Source: Linnemannia schmuckeri
Taxonomy: Eukaryota > Mortierellomycota > Mortierellomycetes > Mortierellales > Mortierellaceae
Reading direction: 5' to 3'
DNA length: 64,000 nt
NCBI GenBank assembly: GCA_029449235.1
Contig: JANATG010000008.1
Span: forward strand, 1,178,001-1,242,000
The translations under genes were made by a program, and so were the position numbers. Positions within the stretch are counted from its first letter, which is position 1. Each line of letters opens with the position of its first letter. Of the stretch, positions 11,260 through 24,000 are shown piece by piece. Under the pieces are notes generated by a model. That model saw nothing but the letters and a program-made list of their open reading frames with translations, searched no databases and had not been told where the DNA came from.

Positions 11260-14200
11260 GTAGTGTGAGGTGCGAATATATTGGAGAGGAGTGTAGATGA
11301 GCTAAGCTACAAAGTGCGCAAGTAAGGAATAAAAAATAAGAACTAAAGAAGGAAGGATCGAATATATAAAGGAATGCAAGAAAAGCGAAGAGTCAAAAGG
11401 AAAAAAAGGAAAGGATCGATCTCTTTTTTTTTCAAGAAAGGGCTGACTGGCTGAATAAAAAAATAATGATGCAAAACAAAACAAAAAAAGTGGTGTAGGG
11501 TGAACCTCGTTTCTTGTTCAATGGTAGAACCAGACAAAGGCGTGTTCTCTAGTCGGGAGATACAATGACATTAAAAATAACAAGCTACCACCGTCGACAA
11601 TGACAAACAACTGTTAAAAAAATAGATGAGATAGCTCGGAGCAAATACTGTTTTGTTTTCCTTTGCCGGTAAAAAAAATACAATGCGCGAATGTTAATTG
11701 TGCAAGGAAAATGGGACACTGTGTGATAAACAAAAGGAGAGGGGAAAAAAGGAAAAGAATAAGGAGCAGGCGGCTAGATCGTGATGCTGATATTGGTGGT
11801 CGTAGGGAAGCGGAGAGCCACTCTGATGAATCTTGGTTTTTCGGATAGTTCTTTTGCGAGTTTGTTTTGAACAAAAAAAACCAGGTAGGAGTCAACTTTG
11901 AAGATGGGACAAATGAATAAAACAATGGGCAAATATAAAGTAGTAGAATGTTTTTTGTGAAAGGGGTCAGAGTCTGAATGAAAACAAGGAGAGAAAGCGT
12001 GACGACAGGTTGTAGTAAGAATAGATGAAGGCAAAAAGGGAGTCAATGAGAGCCAAGTGAATGTCAAGGTCGAAGGAGTGGAAATTTGGACGATTGAAAG
12101 GAAGAATGATAACAAAGACCAGATAAAACAAAGAGAAGAGTGAAAGAAACAAAGGCACGCGCTGAAAAAGAGGAAGGAGTAAATTAAAAGAATGGTGGTA
12201 TATACTGAAAGTGAAGATCGAATCAAAGAGCGGAGAAAGATGAAGTGAAGGACAACATGGTGAGAACGACGTCGTAAAGATGGGAAAGAAAAATCAACGG
12301 AAAATAATCGTGAAGGTGGAGGTGAGATTGGAGGTGTATAGATAAGCAGAGTGAAATAAGAAAGTAGAGAAAGAAGAGGAGGAGGTAAGAAAAACAAGAA
12401 GGGGAACAGTCAAGAAGGGCTGACATAGCAATAAGAAACGAAAATACACCGTCAATTAATCAATGGACGAGGCGAATGGTTCAAGATAGAAACACTAACG
12501 GTTACTTTGTTTATGTGTATTTGTTTGTGCGTATATGAGTGTGGTGTCATTTTGCCAATTGACATCTCCTGGCTCAAAAGGGGGACCACGAATACACACA
12601 GAGAGTGTAGAGAAGGGGCAATTATCATACTTTTTAGTTTTTGTTCATGACATGTGCTTCTCATTCTAATCTCTCAGGGATCTGAGTCGCCTCTTGTGTC
12701 CCTGTGTAAACAACAACAATAAATAAAAATAAAAAATGTCCGTGTCTCTCTCTCTTCTCTCTCTTCTCTATCCAGTCTGTGGTCTAAGTGAAGTGAACGG
12801 GGTCTGTGTCTATCTGTGTGTGTGTGAATGAAAATGTGGCATTGCACACACAAACTAAGACGCGGGGGAATGAGAGGAGAAGAAAGAGCATCGACGACAT
12901 GAGAAGGTATCTGCTCCATGTACCTTTTTGCTTTCTCTTTTTCAATTTCTGATTCTATCGTTCCGTTTCTCTTTATATGCTTACTCTTACTTACCTTTTT
13001 GCTTTGCTTTTGGTGTTCGTCCCTCAGATCTAAACGTCTCCTATCCAATTTTCAGTTTTCCCTTTCAAATTGTCCCTTCCACTGTGTTCATTCTCTCCGC
13101 TCAATCGTTCCACTCATTCACTCTAATCTTTCCCTCAATTGTTTTTAGTTTTCAGTAAGCTGGGTTGTCTATTTTGTGATGGATCTTCCTTTGAGAGGAA
13201 GAGAGCCTTGGCATATCAAACAAGTTTTTTTTTTTTTATGTTTTCCGAAGAGGGCTATGGGGTGAGACGGTTTTCTGCCATCGGGGTGGGTTCTCTTTTG
13301 TGTGTCGAAAACAAAATTTTGCAGAAAACGTGATAGATGTTTAACCCTACGTAAAGGTAGCTGCTTGTTTGTCAATGACGATCTCCGCACTCGTAGTACG
13401 TAAACAAAATATCAGATGATGGGTGTGAATGAGGCATTTAGCGATATAAAGGGCTACTGGAGGCAATGGAGATGACTGAAGGCAGATCAGGAGAGCTGCA
13501 TCAAATGTATGTGAATGATTAGAGAATAGATTTTTTTTTAGTGCGTGGAGTTGGAGCGAGCGAAATGGTGATGACATGCGAGAGAAGGAGAGAGGAGGGA
13601 GAGATGATAATCCAGGAGGAGGGAGGAAGAGGGAGGAACAAAACAACGAATGAAAACCCTTATGTGTCTTGATTGAGCAGGCGTGGAGTGATGATGAGAG
13701 ACCAGACCAGGAAGTCAGAAACCATCGGGAGTACAGGAGTAGACAATATGACCCCCGGACGCATTTATGATCAGTCATTTGAAATCCACACAACCGACCC
13801 AACCGACCAACCAAGCACCCAAGCGCTCCTTCTTCAAACTCCTCTCATGGGCATCACATGGAAGTCCGAGCGAGCGACACACACATTCACACTTGAAAAA
13901 ATAAATGTCAGTAGAGGGCTATCTCGCCTAATTCTTAGTTTTCTGTCTCAAGGGGGAACGGGAGAAGGGAAGAATCAGACAAGGATAAATGGAATCACTT
14001 TGTCTGCTTCTCACGTCAGCATACCATGGCGGAAACTTCATTGGTCTTTTTACACCTCGGGTTCGCAATTGCGATAAAAGTATCTTTCCCCCTACCTCAT
14101 CCTTCATTATCCCTCTGTGCCCCTCTTTTTTTGCTCTTCGTTGTCCGCTATGGATGTTCTGTTTGAGTTTTACTCATAAGGTTGAAACAAATAATTGAGG

Positions 14201-16816
14201 TCGTTCATCTTTATTGTATCGATGGTTCGATAGGGATCGCAGGAATTTCTATTCGGAAGCAAAAAAAAAAAAAAAAAAAAAAAAAAGGGGGAAATAACGC
14301 CAACGTGGCGTTGGTGCGGAGGTTTGGTGTAGACATTCAAATTCATCCCTCCTCCACCCTCCAACGCTCTTTCCAACCAATTGGCCACCTCATTCGTTTC
14401 CCATCCTCGCCTCACCTTTGCATATTTTTATTTCCCCTATCGCTTTCTTCTTCAATTGGCTTCTGAGTGCCATTTTTGATACAAGGGCAAAACTACGAAA
14501 GGCTCGCAACATTCCTCCGACTGTACGTACCACCCTTGTCCATACATCTACTCTATTCTTTTTTTTGATTTTCCTCTCTCTTTTGTATACGCTTTTGTAG
14601 CGTTTCGTTGCGCATACACAGACGTAAACACAGACACACCTGCACCCTCGTGTTTGAGAAATGGAAAAAAAAAAGTATGGCCATGATAATAAACCTTGAT
14701 CCGAGGCCCATACTTACCAGCCGCTTCAAAACCTTGCTCGTTTTGCGCGTCCATGTGTGTATGGAATTGATTTGCTTGCTGCTGTGTCTGTGTTTGAGTG
14801 TGTGTTTATTTCTTCTCTCATTAGCGACTCTCTCTCACTCACTAACACACACTCTCTTGGCTCTTTCTTGCTCTTGTATTTTCCTTCTTTTGTTTTCAGA
14901 TTAGGAAAAAGGAAACCAAATGATGCGATAAGTCCTCTCCTTCAGCCTGTCCCATCTCCCGCTCATGCGTCAGAGAAAGGATAGAAAAAGGAAAAGAAAA
15001 TCTTGCAACCACCATCACCACTTACGAGCACCGATTCGGACCTTGAAAAAAAATTAAGAAAAAAAAAAGGTGATGTTGAGGTGAGGAAAAAGAAGAGCTT
15101 TTTGGCTAGATCAGCATACTCGCGCGAAGCTTTCTCTTCATCTTGCTATTCGTCTATATTCTCCTCTCTCACTCTTGTTCGCTTTGAGTTTCTCCGTTCT
15201 TCAGCCCCTCTCAAGTGTTTTTCCCCGGAGAGATAAAGAGAGATAGAGACTCGGGGATCCATTAAACCGATGATTGACAAAAACACGATCATCATAAAAA
15301 AGATGAGAGAAAATTTCTCATCTCTCCGATACATAATTCCTCCACTTTTCTTTTCTGACTTTTCTTTATTACTTTCAAAGCCATTCTGAGATTTCCAAGA
15401 GCTACTGGTGAACTAACAGCTGAAGCAGCTATAGTATACCCTGACGCGATTATATTCAATTGAGAGGAATTAACGGCTCACATCAAGCATGGCAATTTGA
15501 AGCGTACAGACAGACACTTCTAAAATACTAACAGCTGTCATCATTTACAACAAAGAAAAGAAAAGAAAAGAAAAAAAAAAACAAACTGCCATCCGGCACG
15601 TTTTTTGAGCGTTGGCCAATCACCGTTTCTTATCCAAGGTTGTATTAGCTGGATATATTAGTTCACTACGTACCCCATTCAGCATACGAAAACACAGCAG
15701 TTTTGATGTGTTCATTATTCCCTCGTGTCAGAACCGGAAGGCGAAGACGAAATAAAACATGGGGGAAGAAATGAAGGAGGGTGGGGGTACCTTGACATCC
15801 ATAAAAAGAAAGCATCACAAATATTTAAACCGGAAGAGGACGAGGAAATGACAGATGACAAAGGCACCACATGCGGATGATTTACAAATTCTCGCCAACA
15901 GACTTATTTATTTGCATGCGATATTTAGTCACGGCAAGTCAAAAAAAAAAGGAAGGGTCTCAAGGACGAAAAGGAGACAAATGTATGATCTTCGTACTTT
16001 ACTCTGCTGTATGCTTTCGCCCATCTCTCTGCCCGTGATATGAACTGTTTGTTGCTCACATGCATTGTTTTTTGTAAATGGTCGAAAAGAGCACCCGTTA
16101 TTGTCTTCTTTCTTTTCCATACTGGCGTCCACGCACCCTTCCCCCTCCCCAGAGAACCTTGTTGAACCGCGCAAACCCAAATGCCATGGGATGACTTGTG
16201 ATCGCCAAAAACTAAATTGCGCAATGATAGGCATATACTGCAAAAGCTCTTGATTTTGTGATTCATACAGCTGACTAGGTTTAGTTTGCTTTTTCACCCT
16301 CAAATGGAGTCAACATTATTAATAACGACTTTGATGGGTAATCAGATTCGACGTCCACAAAACAACCGAAAAACAGCGACGATGGAAAGGTGGGCGATCC
16401 AAATTGAGTTACGTTGGGGACGGGAGGGAACACGGACGTGAAAGTGGGAGGAGAAAGGAAAAGGACGGTATGAAGGGTTGATTTGAGTTTGGTGGAGGAG
16501 AGGAATCAAGTAGATCACAATAAAGGTAAAGAGTAACTATGCCTAACATCGTATGATGTTCAAACTGATGCCTTTAAAAAGTTGTCGCAAGTTGTCGTTT
16601 TTTTCTAAGCAACAGAAAAAAAAACTTACGTTTAATCCAATGACGACACACATTTTGCGTGAGAACAGATTTCTTATTTCCCTAAGCAAACTTAGGTATG
16701 CTGAAAGGAGGTTTTTTTGTGTTCTTTTTGCTAGGTTGCATGAATGGAGCAAAAATTGGTGGCAAAAAATAGACAAACGAAAAAATAAAAAAAAAAGCGC
16801 GAATCCTTACAATCAT

Positions 16817-16822
16817 CACGTG
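16817..16822. promoter_or_regulatory. CACGTG E-box upstream of ARFRP1
   Basis: A perfect palindromic class B bHLH site about 400 bp before the ARFRP1 start. The site is visible in the sequence; its function is inferred. Confidence 0.3.
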
Positions 16823-17222
16823 CTGGAAGTGACCGTTGCTAGCGGGGGTCTGACCGACTGACTGGAAGTGAAAAAGAGCTGGGCGACATCTCTTTCAATT
16901 TGTACCTCATCACCTTCGACTGGAGTGACTTCAGGAAAACGGGAAATAAACGGCATTCAGGCAGTACACAGGAAGCAAGTCTCGCCTGGAGTAACCTTTA
17001 AAAAGACAGCATCGAATTGCAGGGACCAGGACTTCAGTCATCACCTTTCATTCCTCCATCAAGAACATTTACATCCTTTTTTAACACTATAGCGCACCAG
17101 CCAACAAAGAAAATCGTCCGCGCGTTCTCCACCTTTTCCTTTTTCTGTCCTTCGGTTCGATCCGTGCAAGATACAACACATAACAGCCCGATAATATATA
17201 CCACGGACACATATACGACGGC

Positions 17223-18649
17223 ATGTACTCATTCTTGAGCGGGCTGTACAAGCACCTCACCAGGCGCGAGGCCTACTACATCGTCATTATCGGACTCGAC
17301 AATGCCGGCAAGACTGTATGTACAGCTTTCTCCTCTTTCTCCTTCCCTTTCTTGGCTCCGTTCTATCGCCACAATCGCTGCAACAGAACGCATCAGTCGC
17401 TGCAATTGATGGCTATAACTTACATTCACGTTCTCCACATCTACCGTCTCTATTCAATTTACACTTGTTAGACGTTACTGGAAAGAATCAAGTCGATCTT
17501 CCTGGGCGTGCCTGGATTGCCACCAGAAAGAATCGCACCCACCGTTGGATTGAACAGTACGTTACATGCCACACTTTTATCAGCGCTGTTTGCACCGTGG
17601 AGTGTGTACACACCACCCATGTCTTAATTCCTAAGGAAGAAGTCAAAAAAAGCACGCCACAGACAAGCTAGATGAAATACTAATGGCTACTCATCAAATC
17701 CTTCTTCCTCTCATCATACGCATGAACAAACAAAACCTAACAGTTGGAAGGATTGACATTGGAGGGGCAAGGATTAATTTTCAGGACCTGGGAGGCCAGA
17801 CTGATCTGCAGACTATCTGGGAACGGTACTATCGGGAATGCCATGCCATCGTCTTTGTTGTCGACTCCTCAGACCCAGAACGTATTGAAGAGTGCAAAAA
17901 TGCCCTTGGTAAGGTCTTCATTTGCATATAAAGGGGTTGAACAACACGGAACGCGTAATGAATGAGAGGAAAGAAACACACAAAAAAAAAGCGTTGACGA
18001 TCTTGAAATGTAGCGGGATGATAAAAGGAAACCAAGATCGACACAAGGAGCGAAAGCAAATAATCTAAAGTACAGGAAATCAAGATAGGAAGAAATTATA
18101 CAAGAGTGTGGATATTATTATGGTGTTCATTTAATTAACAAAAGTAACCACCTCTTTTTTTAGAGCGAGTGATTTTGGATGACACAGTGGAGGGAGTACC
18201 CGTATTGATGCTGGCGAATAAACAGGATGTGCCAACCGCACTACGCCTAGAATCCATCAAGGAGATCTTTAACCAAATTGCCGAGCGACTCGGCGCTCGT
18301 GATTCCAGAGTCCTTCCAATATCTGCGCTCGAAGGGTAAGTTCTCTCTTTCGCTCATGTATTCCGAAGAAGGAAGCATGCGCGTGTTAGTTTATTTTACA
18401 TGCGTAAATAATTGTTTGTTTTCTGAACCTTCCATGTGTGTGGAAGGCAGGCCCCTTCCTCTCTTCCTGAGTTTGTTAGTATTGTCGATAATTGCATGAC
18501 CAATCTTAATTGCCCATTTTCGTATTTTTGACCTTTTACTTCTCTATTGTATCTGCGTTAGAAATGGAGTCAAGGAGGCGGTCGACTGGCTGTTCTTGCG
18601 GGTTCAGAGAAACAAGGTCAACCGTCCACCCATCATCATTTCGCAGTAG
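17223..18649 (+). CDS. ARFRP1: Arf-related GTPase ARFRP1 (yeast Arl3)
   Basis: Five exons (17223-17315, 17472-17556, 17744-17908, 18164-18335, 18562-18649) encode 200 aa, the usual family length. The small GTPase acts at the trans-Golgi, where ARFRP1/Arl3 recruits Arl1 and golgins. G motifs: P-loop GLDNAGKT (24-31), switch I APTVGLN (53-59), DLGGQ (74-78), NKQD (133-136) and SAL near residue 168. The N-terminus MYSFLSGLYKH lacks the Gly2 myristoylation site and matches the MY start of ARFRP1. In this subfamily that start is N-acetylated for membrane binding through Sys1. The sequence MxSxLSGLYK and the ending VNRPP distinguish it from Arf1 and Arl1. All introns follow GT-AG and phases are consistent. 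The start is the only ATG before the P-loop. It is convergent with IVD, 186 bp away. Confidence 0.93.
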
Positions 18650-18835
18650 ACTTCCGATCCCTATCCCCACTCACCTCACTCCTATTTGAATTTCTCAAAC
18701 CATTAATACACAATGACTATCCGATAAAGCAACACCAAAGAGAGAGTGAGTTATGGTATCTATGAAAATTCTTTAATATGCAAAAACGAAAAGGTTGAAC
18801 GGGACAAAGAAAAAACGAGGAGCTAGATGTCATAT

Positions 18836-20700
18836 TTAGTTCTTGTAGTCCTTGTTGAACTCGCGACCGATCAACATCCTCCTGATCTCAGAAGTGCCGG
18901 CACCAATCTCATAGAGCTTGGCATCTCTCAAGATACGGCCGGTAGGGAAATCGTTGATGTATCCATTACCACCCAAGCACTGGATGGCATCAAGGGCAAC
19001 CTCGGTGGCACGCTCAGCAGAGTACAAGATAACACCGGCGCAGTCGCGGTTGGAGCTGTGGCCACTGTCGCAGGCACGAGCAACGGCGTAGACATAGGCG
19101 CGCGAAGCGTTGAGCTTGGTGTACATGTCAGCAACCTTGCCCTGGAGCAACTGGAACTCTCCAATGGCCTGACCAAACTGCTTGCGCTGGTGGACATAGT
19201 CCAAGGTGATGTCGAGGGCGTTCTGCATCAAACCGAGGGGTCCTCCAGAGAGGACGAGACGCTCATAGTCCAAGCCAGACATGAGGACATAGACTCCCTT
19301 GCCCTCCTTACCGAGTACGTTCTCGACCGGGACCTCGCAGTCCTCAAAGATGAGCTCGCAGGTGTTGGAGCCACGCATGCCCAACTTGTCGAGCTTCTGG
19401 CCACGCGAGAAACCCTTCATGCCCTTTTCAATAATGAAGGCAGTGATTCCCTTGGGGCCGGCCTTGAGGTCGGTCTTGGCATAGACGACTAAGGTGTCGG
19501 CATCGGGTCCGTTGGTGATCCAGAACTTGGTTCCGTTCAAAATGTACTTGTCGCCCTTCTTCTCGGCAGTGAGCTTCATCGAGACAACATCCGAGCCAGA
19601 GGTGTGCTCCGACATGGCCAACGCTCCAACATGCTCGCCCGAAATCAGCTATTTTGTGTGTTTTGTGGATGTAAAGAGTGAAGGGTATGTGAGTAAAAAA
19701 ATTAAAAACAGAGTTTTGTGAGGCAAAATTGTGGAGGGACGAGAGGGGGGAAGAGTAGAATTCCAAATTCCTTCCATGCGATATTCGTCTTTTGCTTACC
19801 TTGGGCAAATACTTCTTCTTCTGGGCATCATTTCCGTTGCGGTTAATCTGGTTGACGCAAAGGTTGGAGTGGGCACCGTATGAGAGAGCAACGGATCCGG
19901 AAGCGCGAGAAATCTCCTCCATAGCAACAGTGTGCTCAAGGTATCCAAGACCCAAACCACCGTACTCGGCAGGAACGGTGATTCCGAGGAGACCCATTTC
20001 TCCAAACTTCTTCCACATGTCCTATTTTAGTTTTTGGTGTGTAGCATGGGGAGAGAAAGAGAGAGAAAGAAAGGGAGATAGTTAGAATGGATTATGCAGG
20101 AGGACCAACAAGGATGGGAGAAATGGGTTCCCGTCTCTCATTATTTTTTTCCGTTGTTATGTTTCTTAGTGATTTTCACAACAAAGGATCAAAATAAAGA
20201 CTAAAGCAAAAAATTACCATAGGGAAAGAGTTTTCGCGGTCGATGTCCTGGGCACGGGGAGCAAGCTCCTCAGCGGCGAAACGGTTCACAGCCTGACGGA
20301 ACTCTTCTTGCTCTTCTGTCAAACCGGCAACGTGGGCATTGTATGACGAGCGCGAGTTGTAACGGACAGCGGTGGCGCGGAGACCGTTCAAGCGCTAGTT
20401 TGGGTTGTATGTTTTTGTTGTGGAATTATATGCATGTGTTAGTGTCAAGGAAAGATGAAGGAAGAGTAGTAAAAAAAGTGGTACTACTCAATTGCTGGAC
20501 GATTGCAGCCATCTGAAAAAAAGTGGCTATGATGTACGAAGAAACACGAAAGGGGGCAGAAAGAAAGTGAATGAGACAAGGGGGAAGGAAGGGTTTGTGA
20601 TGAGAAAGAAAGAAAGAAAGAAAGAGATCCTTACAGCGGCGGCGGAGAGGGTGGGGAGACGAGCGGTGGTGGCTCTCTGGAGGAAGGACTTTGCGAACAT
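18836..20700 (-). CDS. IVD: Isovaleryl-CoA dehydrogenase, mitochondrial
   Basis: FAD enzyme of leucine breakdown: oxidises isovaleryl-CoA to 3-methylcrotonyl-CoA in the mitochondrial matrix and passes electrons to ETF. Exons 20700-20635, 20394-20218, 20021-19800 and 19648-18836 give 425 aa, close to the animal enzyme. Residues 1-22 are Arg/Ser/Ala-rich without acids, a plausible targeting peptide. The N-terminal helical domain (LTEEQEEFRQAVNRF, PAEYGGLGLGYL) is followed by the beta domain (AMSEHTSGSDV, WITNGPDAD). The catalytic base sits in LDYERLVLSGG (Glu284), an IVD-specific position compared with other acyl-CoA dehydrogenases. The C-terminus carries AIQCLGGNGYIND and GTSEIRRMLIGREF. The short first exon was chosen because it joins in phase and supplies the presequence. 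An E-box lies about 170 bp upstream. Assignment to IVD rather than another acyl-CoA dehydrogenase is strong. Confidence 0.95.
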
Positions 20701-21048
20701 GGCTGTGTGTAGGAATGAAGGTGTGGAAGAGTGGGGAGTGGAGAGTGGAATGAAGGGGAGAGATGAACTGAAGAAAAGAGAAAAAAGAGGAAAAAGAAAA
20801 GGGGGATCCATCCGCCCTTTTGGCCTTTTTTCATTGAGAGATGTTCAAAACTTTCTCACGGGTCTGGATGCACGTGACCAGGCACTTTGCACAATTGAAC
20901 TTTTGAACTTCCGACAGTTTTTTATGTGGGGTGACCCTGAAATGATGACCACGGACAAAGACCGAACCGGCTTTTCAATTTGGAGGTCGACGAGTCAGCC
21001 AATATGCAATGATAATATGTGTATTTGAACATCTAGAAATAGCGCCTC
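20701..21048. other. IVD promoter / ERMP1-like 3' flank
   Basis: A 348 bp spacer between tandem minus-strand genes. Besides the E-box at 20870-20878 I see nothing distinctive. Confidence 0.6.
20870..20878 (-). promoter_or_regulatory. E-box GTCACGTGC upstream of IVD
   Basis: Minus-strand GTCACGTGC matches the RTCACRTG consensus of Cbf1-type bHLH factors. It lies about 170 bp upstream of the IVD start codon, a typical distance for a fungal promoter site. The match is seen; regulation is inferred. Confidence 0.4.
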
Positions 21049-24000
21049 TTAAAGCTGGAACCGGTCAACGGTGGCACCAAAGTAAGTCAACGCAACCCAA
21101 GAAGGCGCATTCTTCAACACCTTACGCATCACTCCAATATCCCCACTTCCAATCAACTCTCTTTCCTCATCCTTTCCAAAACCCTCCGTCTCCATCGACG
21201 TCAGCTCAACTGTCAACTTGTCCTCAGGACCCGAAGCCTTGTACTCCAACTCTAAACTCCATCCATCGCTCGCAAACGTGCCCACATGACGGACAACATA
21301 ATGCGAATGATGTGGGAAGGGCTCCGAGGACGTCAAGGACCAGGAAGTCAAATGGGTATCAAAACTGGCCACCGTCCAGATATAGTTGGGATGGGTACAG
21401 AGGACCGTCAGCTTGCGGAGGCCGGTCGAGGGATCGTACGAGATCTTCTCGGCAGTCAGGCGGGGCGTCTGTTGGACAAAGGTCGTCAGGGGTTCCTGGG
21501 ACTCGGAGATGGTTTGGTTCTTGGTCTGGGCCTTGATATAGGGCGTGGTATCGATCACATAGGATTCTAAGAACTGGTTGAACGGGTAGATGGCGCTCCA
21601 GTCACCCGGGTTGGCCTCGGCTGAGCGGAAGGTCGATTTCTCGCTGAATAATGTCTCGACCTTGGTCACATAAGGCTCGTAGAATGGACCGGGGTCAGCA
21701 TGGGCAATGTAGAGACCCGACTCGCCCGAGGTCATGTTGCGAACATGCTGGACAAAGATGCGCTTAGGATGGAGCTCATTGTACGCAGAGCTCGTGGCCG
21801 AGGAGAGAAGGACGATGAGAAGGTGGATGACCAAGAGGCCAACGACGATGCGCTTCAAGACTGTACGGCCGAACCGGTGAGAGAAGGCGAGGACAGGTGG
21901 ACAGAAGACGAATGTAAGGAAACCGGTCAAGACAGCAACAATGTGGTCAACGGGAGCATCGACACCAATACGACCAGTCAAGGGAATAAAGATGTCCAGC
22001 ACACTGAAGATGACAAAGGCCAAGTAGGACGATGGGGCGATGGATGCAATAAAGTATGTCGAGAAATCAACACTGAGGACCTCCGATCCGTCCTTGCTCT
22101 CCAGTGCGACCTTTCTGTAGTTGATGACCAAGGCGATGGTGATGCTAAGGGTGAAGAGCGCAAAGACATAGGAGCTGGCAAGCCCGACATAAGAGACCGA
22201 GGCAAGGGCAATGGTAAAGAAAAGCTGGAGACTCGAAAAGGCATTCAACTCGTTGGCACCACTGCTGGCCTTGCTGTCGTGGAACAAGTACTGGACACCA
22301 AACATGCCGGCGAGAGACATGGGCGAAAAGAGCAACGACGAGAGCCACTCGTGCGAGAACCACTGCATAGGTGTACCCAGAGCCTTGAGCAAGATAACAG
22401 AAAAGTTGGGCAGCAGAATCGCAGCGAGAAACGACAGGAAAATCGAGATGGTGCCGCGGGCAGAGGGGCGAGAGACAGACGTGACCATAGTAAGGAGAGC
22501 CAAACCGCCAATGACGAAGTGCGACTTGAGTGCAGTCGCCCACGAGTAGGCCACAAAGAAGAGGCCAAACACATCGAAAAAGACGACGCTCGTGGTAGCC
22601 TCCAAATTGGTGAGCTCCGCCTTCTCGGTCAAAAAGGTCGCCAGCGCCAAAGCGTTCTCGCCCATATGCTGGGGCAGACCTGCTTCCATGTACTCGTCCA
22701 GATCAAGATGGGTATGGTAGAGGTAGCTGTTCTTGTAGACCGCCATGTCCAATCCTGTCAGATTACCATGGTGGGTGAACTGACGGTAGTCGGTGTCCGA
22801 GAGAATGAGTCCAGTAGCAAAAAGATCGTTGGCGAGGACGGTGCCGTGGGGGTGAGGCACGGTCGCGTAGGCGTCGATCATAGCACGAGAGTTAGCCTGG
22901 AAGAGAATTTCTCGACCAGAGGTACCGCAAGCCTCCAGGTTGACGACGGCCCTGACCTTATCCTTGAGCTCGTGCTGGGTGATGAAAGCATGAGAGGCAT
23001 CCTGCAGCGACTCTTCTCCTCCGTTAAACACTAACAATAGGGAAACGATGTAACGGTTAGTTCAGGCACCATAATTTCTTTAGCATTGAAAACTTTAAAT
23101 GGTCGCGTACGCTTCATGATATCACATCGTGCTCATTGTATACAGCTAAGAAACGAAGCTAAACTGCGCAAGGGGCAAAGAAGATAACTTACAGAAAACA
23201 ATGCCGTTCTTCATCTTAGAGGGACGCTGGGACATGACGCGGATAATCTCCATCATGACACCAACTCCGAGACCATCATCGACAGCACCGGGGGATCCAA
23301 GAGTCGTATCGTAGTGAGAGTTGAGTAAGATGGTGTTTTCATCACACTCGGGTCCACAGGAGAGTCGAACGATAATGTTGGTCATGTTGGTGTACATCTT
23401 CATCACCACTGTTGTTGTTGTGAATTAGAAGATAGTCGTTGGCGTTCAGGTTGAGAGCAGAAAGAAAAAGTGATCGATTGGTTCCATGAGAATTAGTGTC
23501 CACGCATGCAAGTGAGGTGTTATTAGTTGTTGTGTTGTTGTGTTGTTGGATATTTGAATGTTAGTGACACACAGACGCACCCAGACGGACAGACACACAG
23601 GTAAGAGGGAGAGGTAATGCAGGGTAAAGTTTGACCACAACCGAGAGAGTGAAGTGCCCATAAAAAAAATACAATTGGATTATTGTGAGAGGGAAAGGTT
23701 GAATGAAAAAAAAGAACAACAGGAAAAGTAAAGAGGGGGGGAATAGAAGAAAGAAAGATTTTCGGTTAGTTTTCCGTGGCAAGCAAAGATAAAGCGCAAA
23801 TATAAATACACGCTAACAACAAAAGAAAACTGGGACTAAAACAGTGGAAATATGGTGCCGTTTTCTGAAATAAAAAAAGTTGACCAATCCTAAAAGTCCC
23901 AATAGTCGAAAACCCGATAAACAAGTGAGGGCTGAAGTGGTCATTATTAGACACGCTCAGAGAGACATCTTCGTTATTGTGTTCCCCAAAAGACAGCCAA

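Larger units (their letters stand above)
11029..17222. other. 6.2 kb region between divergent genes, no gene recognised
   Basis: Lies between the start codons of bHLH copy 1 (-) and ARFRP1 (+), so it contains both promoters. I found no conserved protein in any frame; the longest open frames are Ser/Leu/Phe-rich or interrupted. A canonical E-box CACGTG is at 16817-16822, about 400 bp upstream of ARFRP1. A CCAATCA box lies near 15615 and a TAATATATA element at 17192-17200. A possible minus-strand start exon at 14754-14717 is described in the findings. No tRNA-like B-box structure was evident. Confidence 0.55.

Noticed and set aside
13673..14077. 134-codon plus-strand frame
   Set aside because: No recognisable family, no splice-consistent extension and no start context; kept as intergenic.
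17151..17175. GGTTCGATCC resembling a tRNA B box
   Set aside because: No acceptor stem or anticodon arm can be formed around it; it lies in the ARFRP1 leader.
18827..19492. 221-codon open frame on the plus strand
   Set aside because: Exact antisense of the last IVD exon, with no domain of its own.
20467..20506. Possible extra IVD exon beginning ATGGCTGCAATC on the minus strand
   Set aside because: It lies between IVD exons 1 and 2, but its end does not join exon 2 in phase, while direct joining of exons 1 and 2 does.
21700..23034. 444-codon open frame on the plus strand
   Set aside because: Antisense to the ERMP1-like exon 3; highly charged shadow translation.
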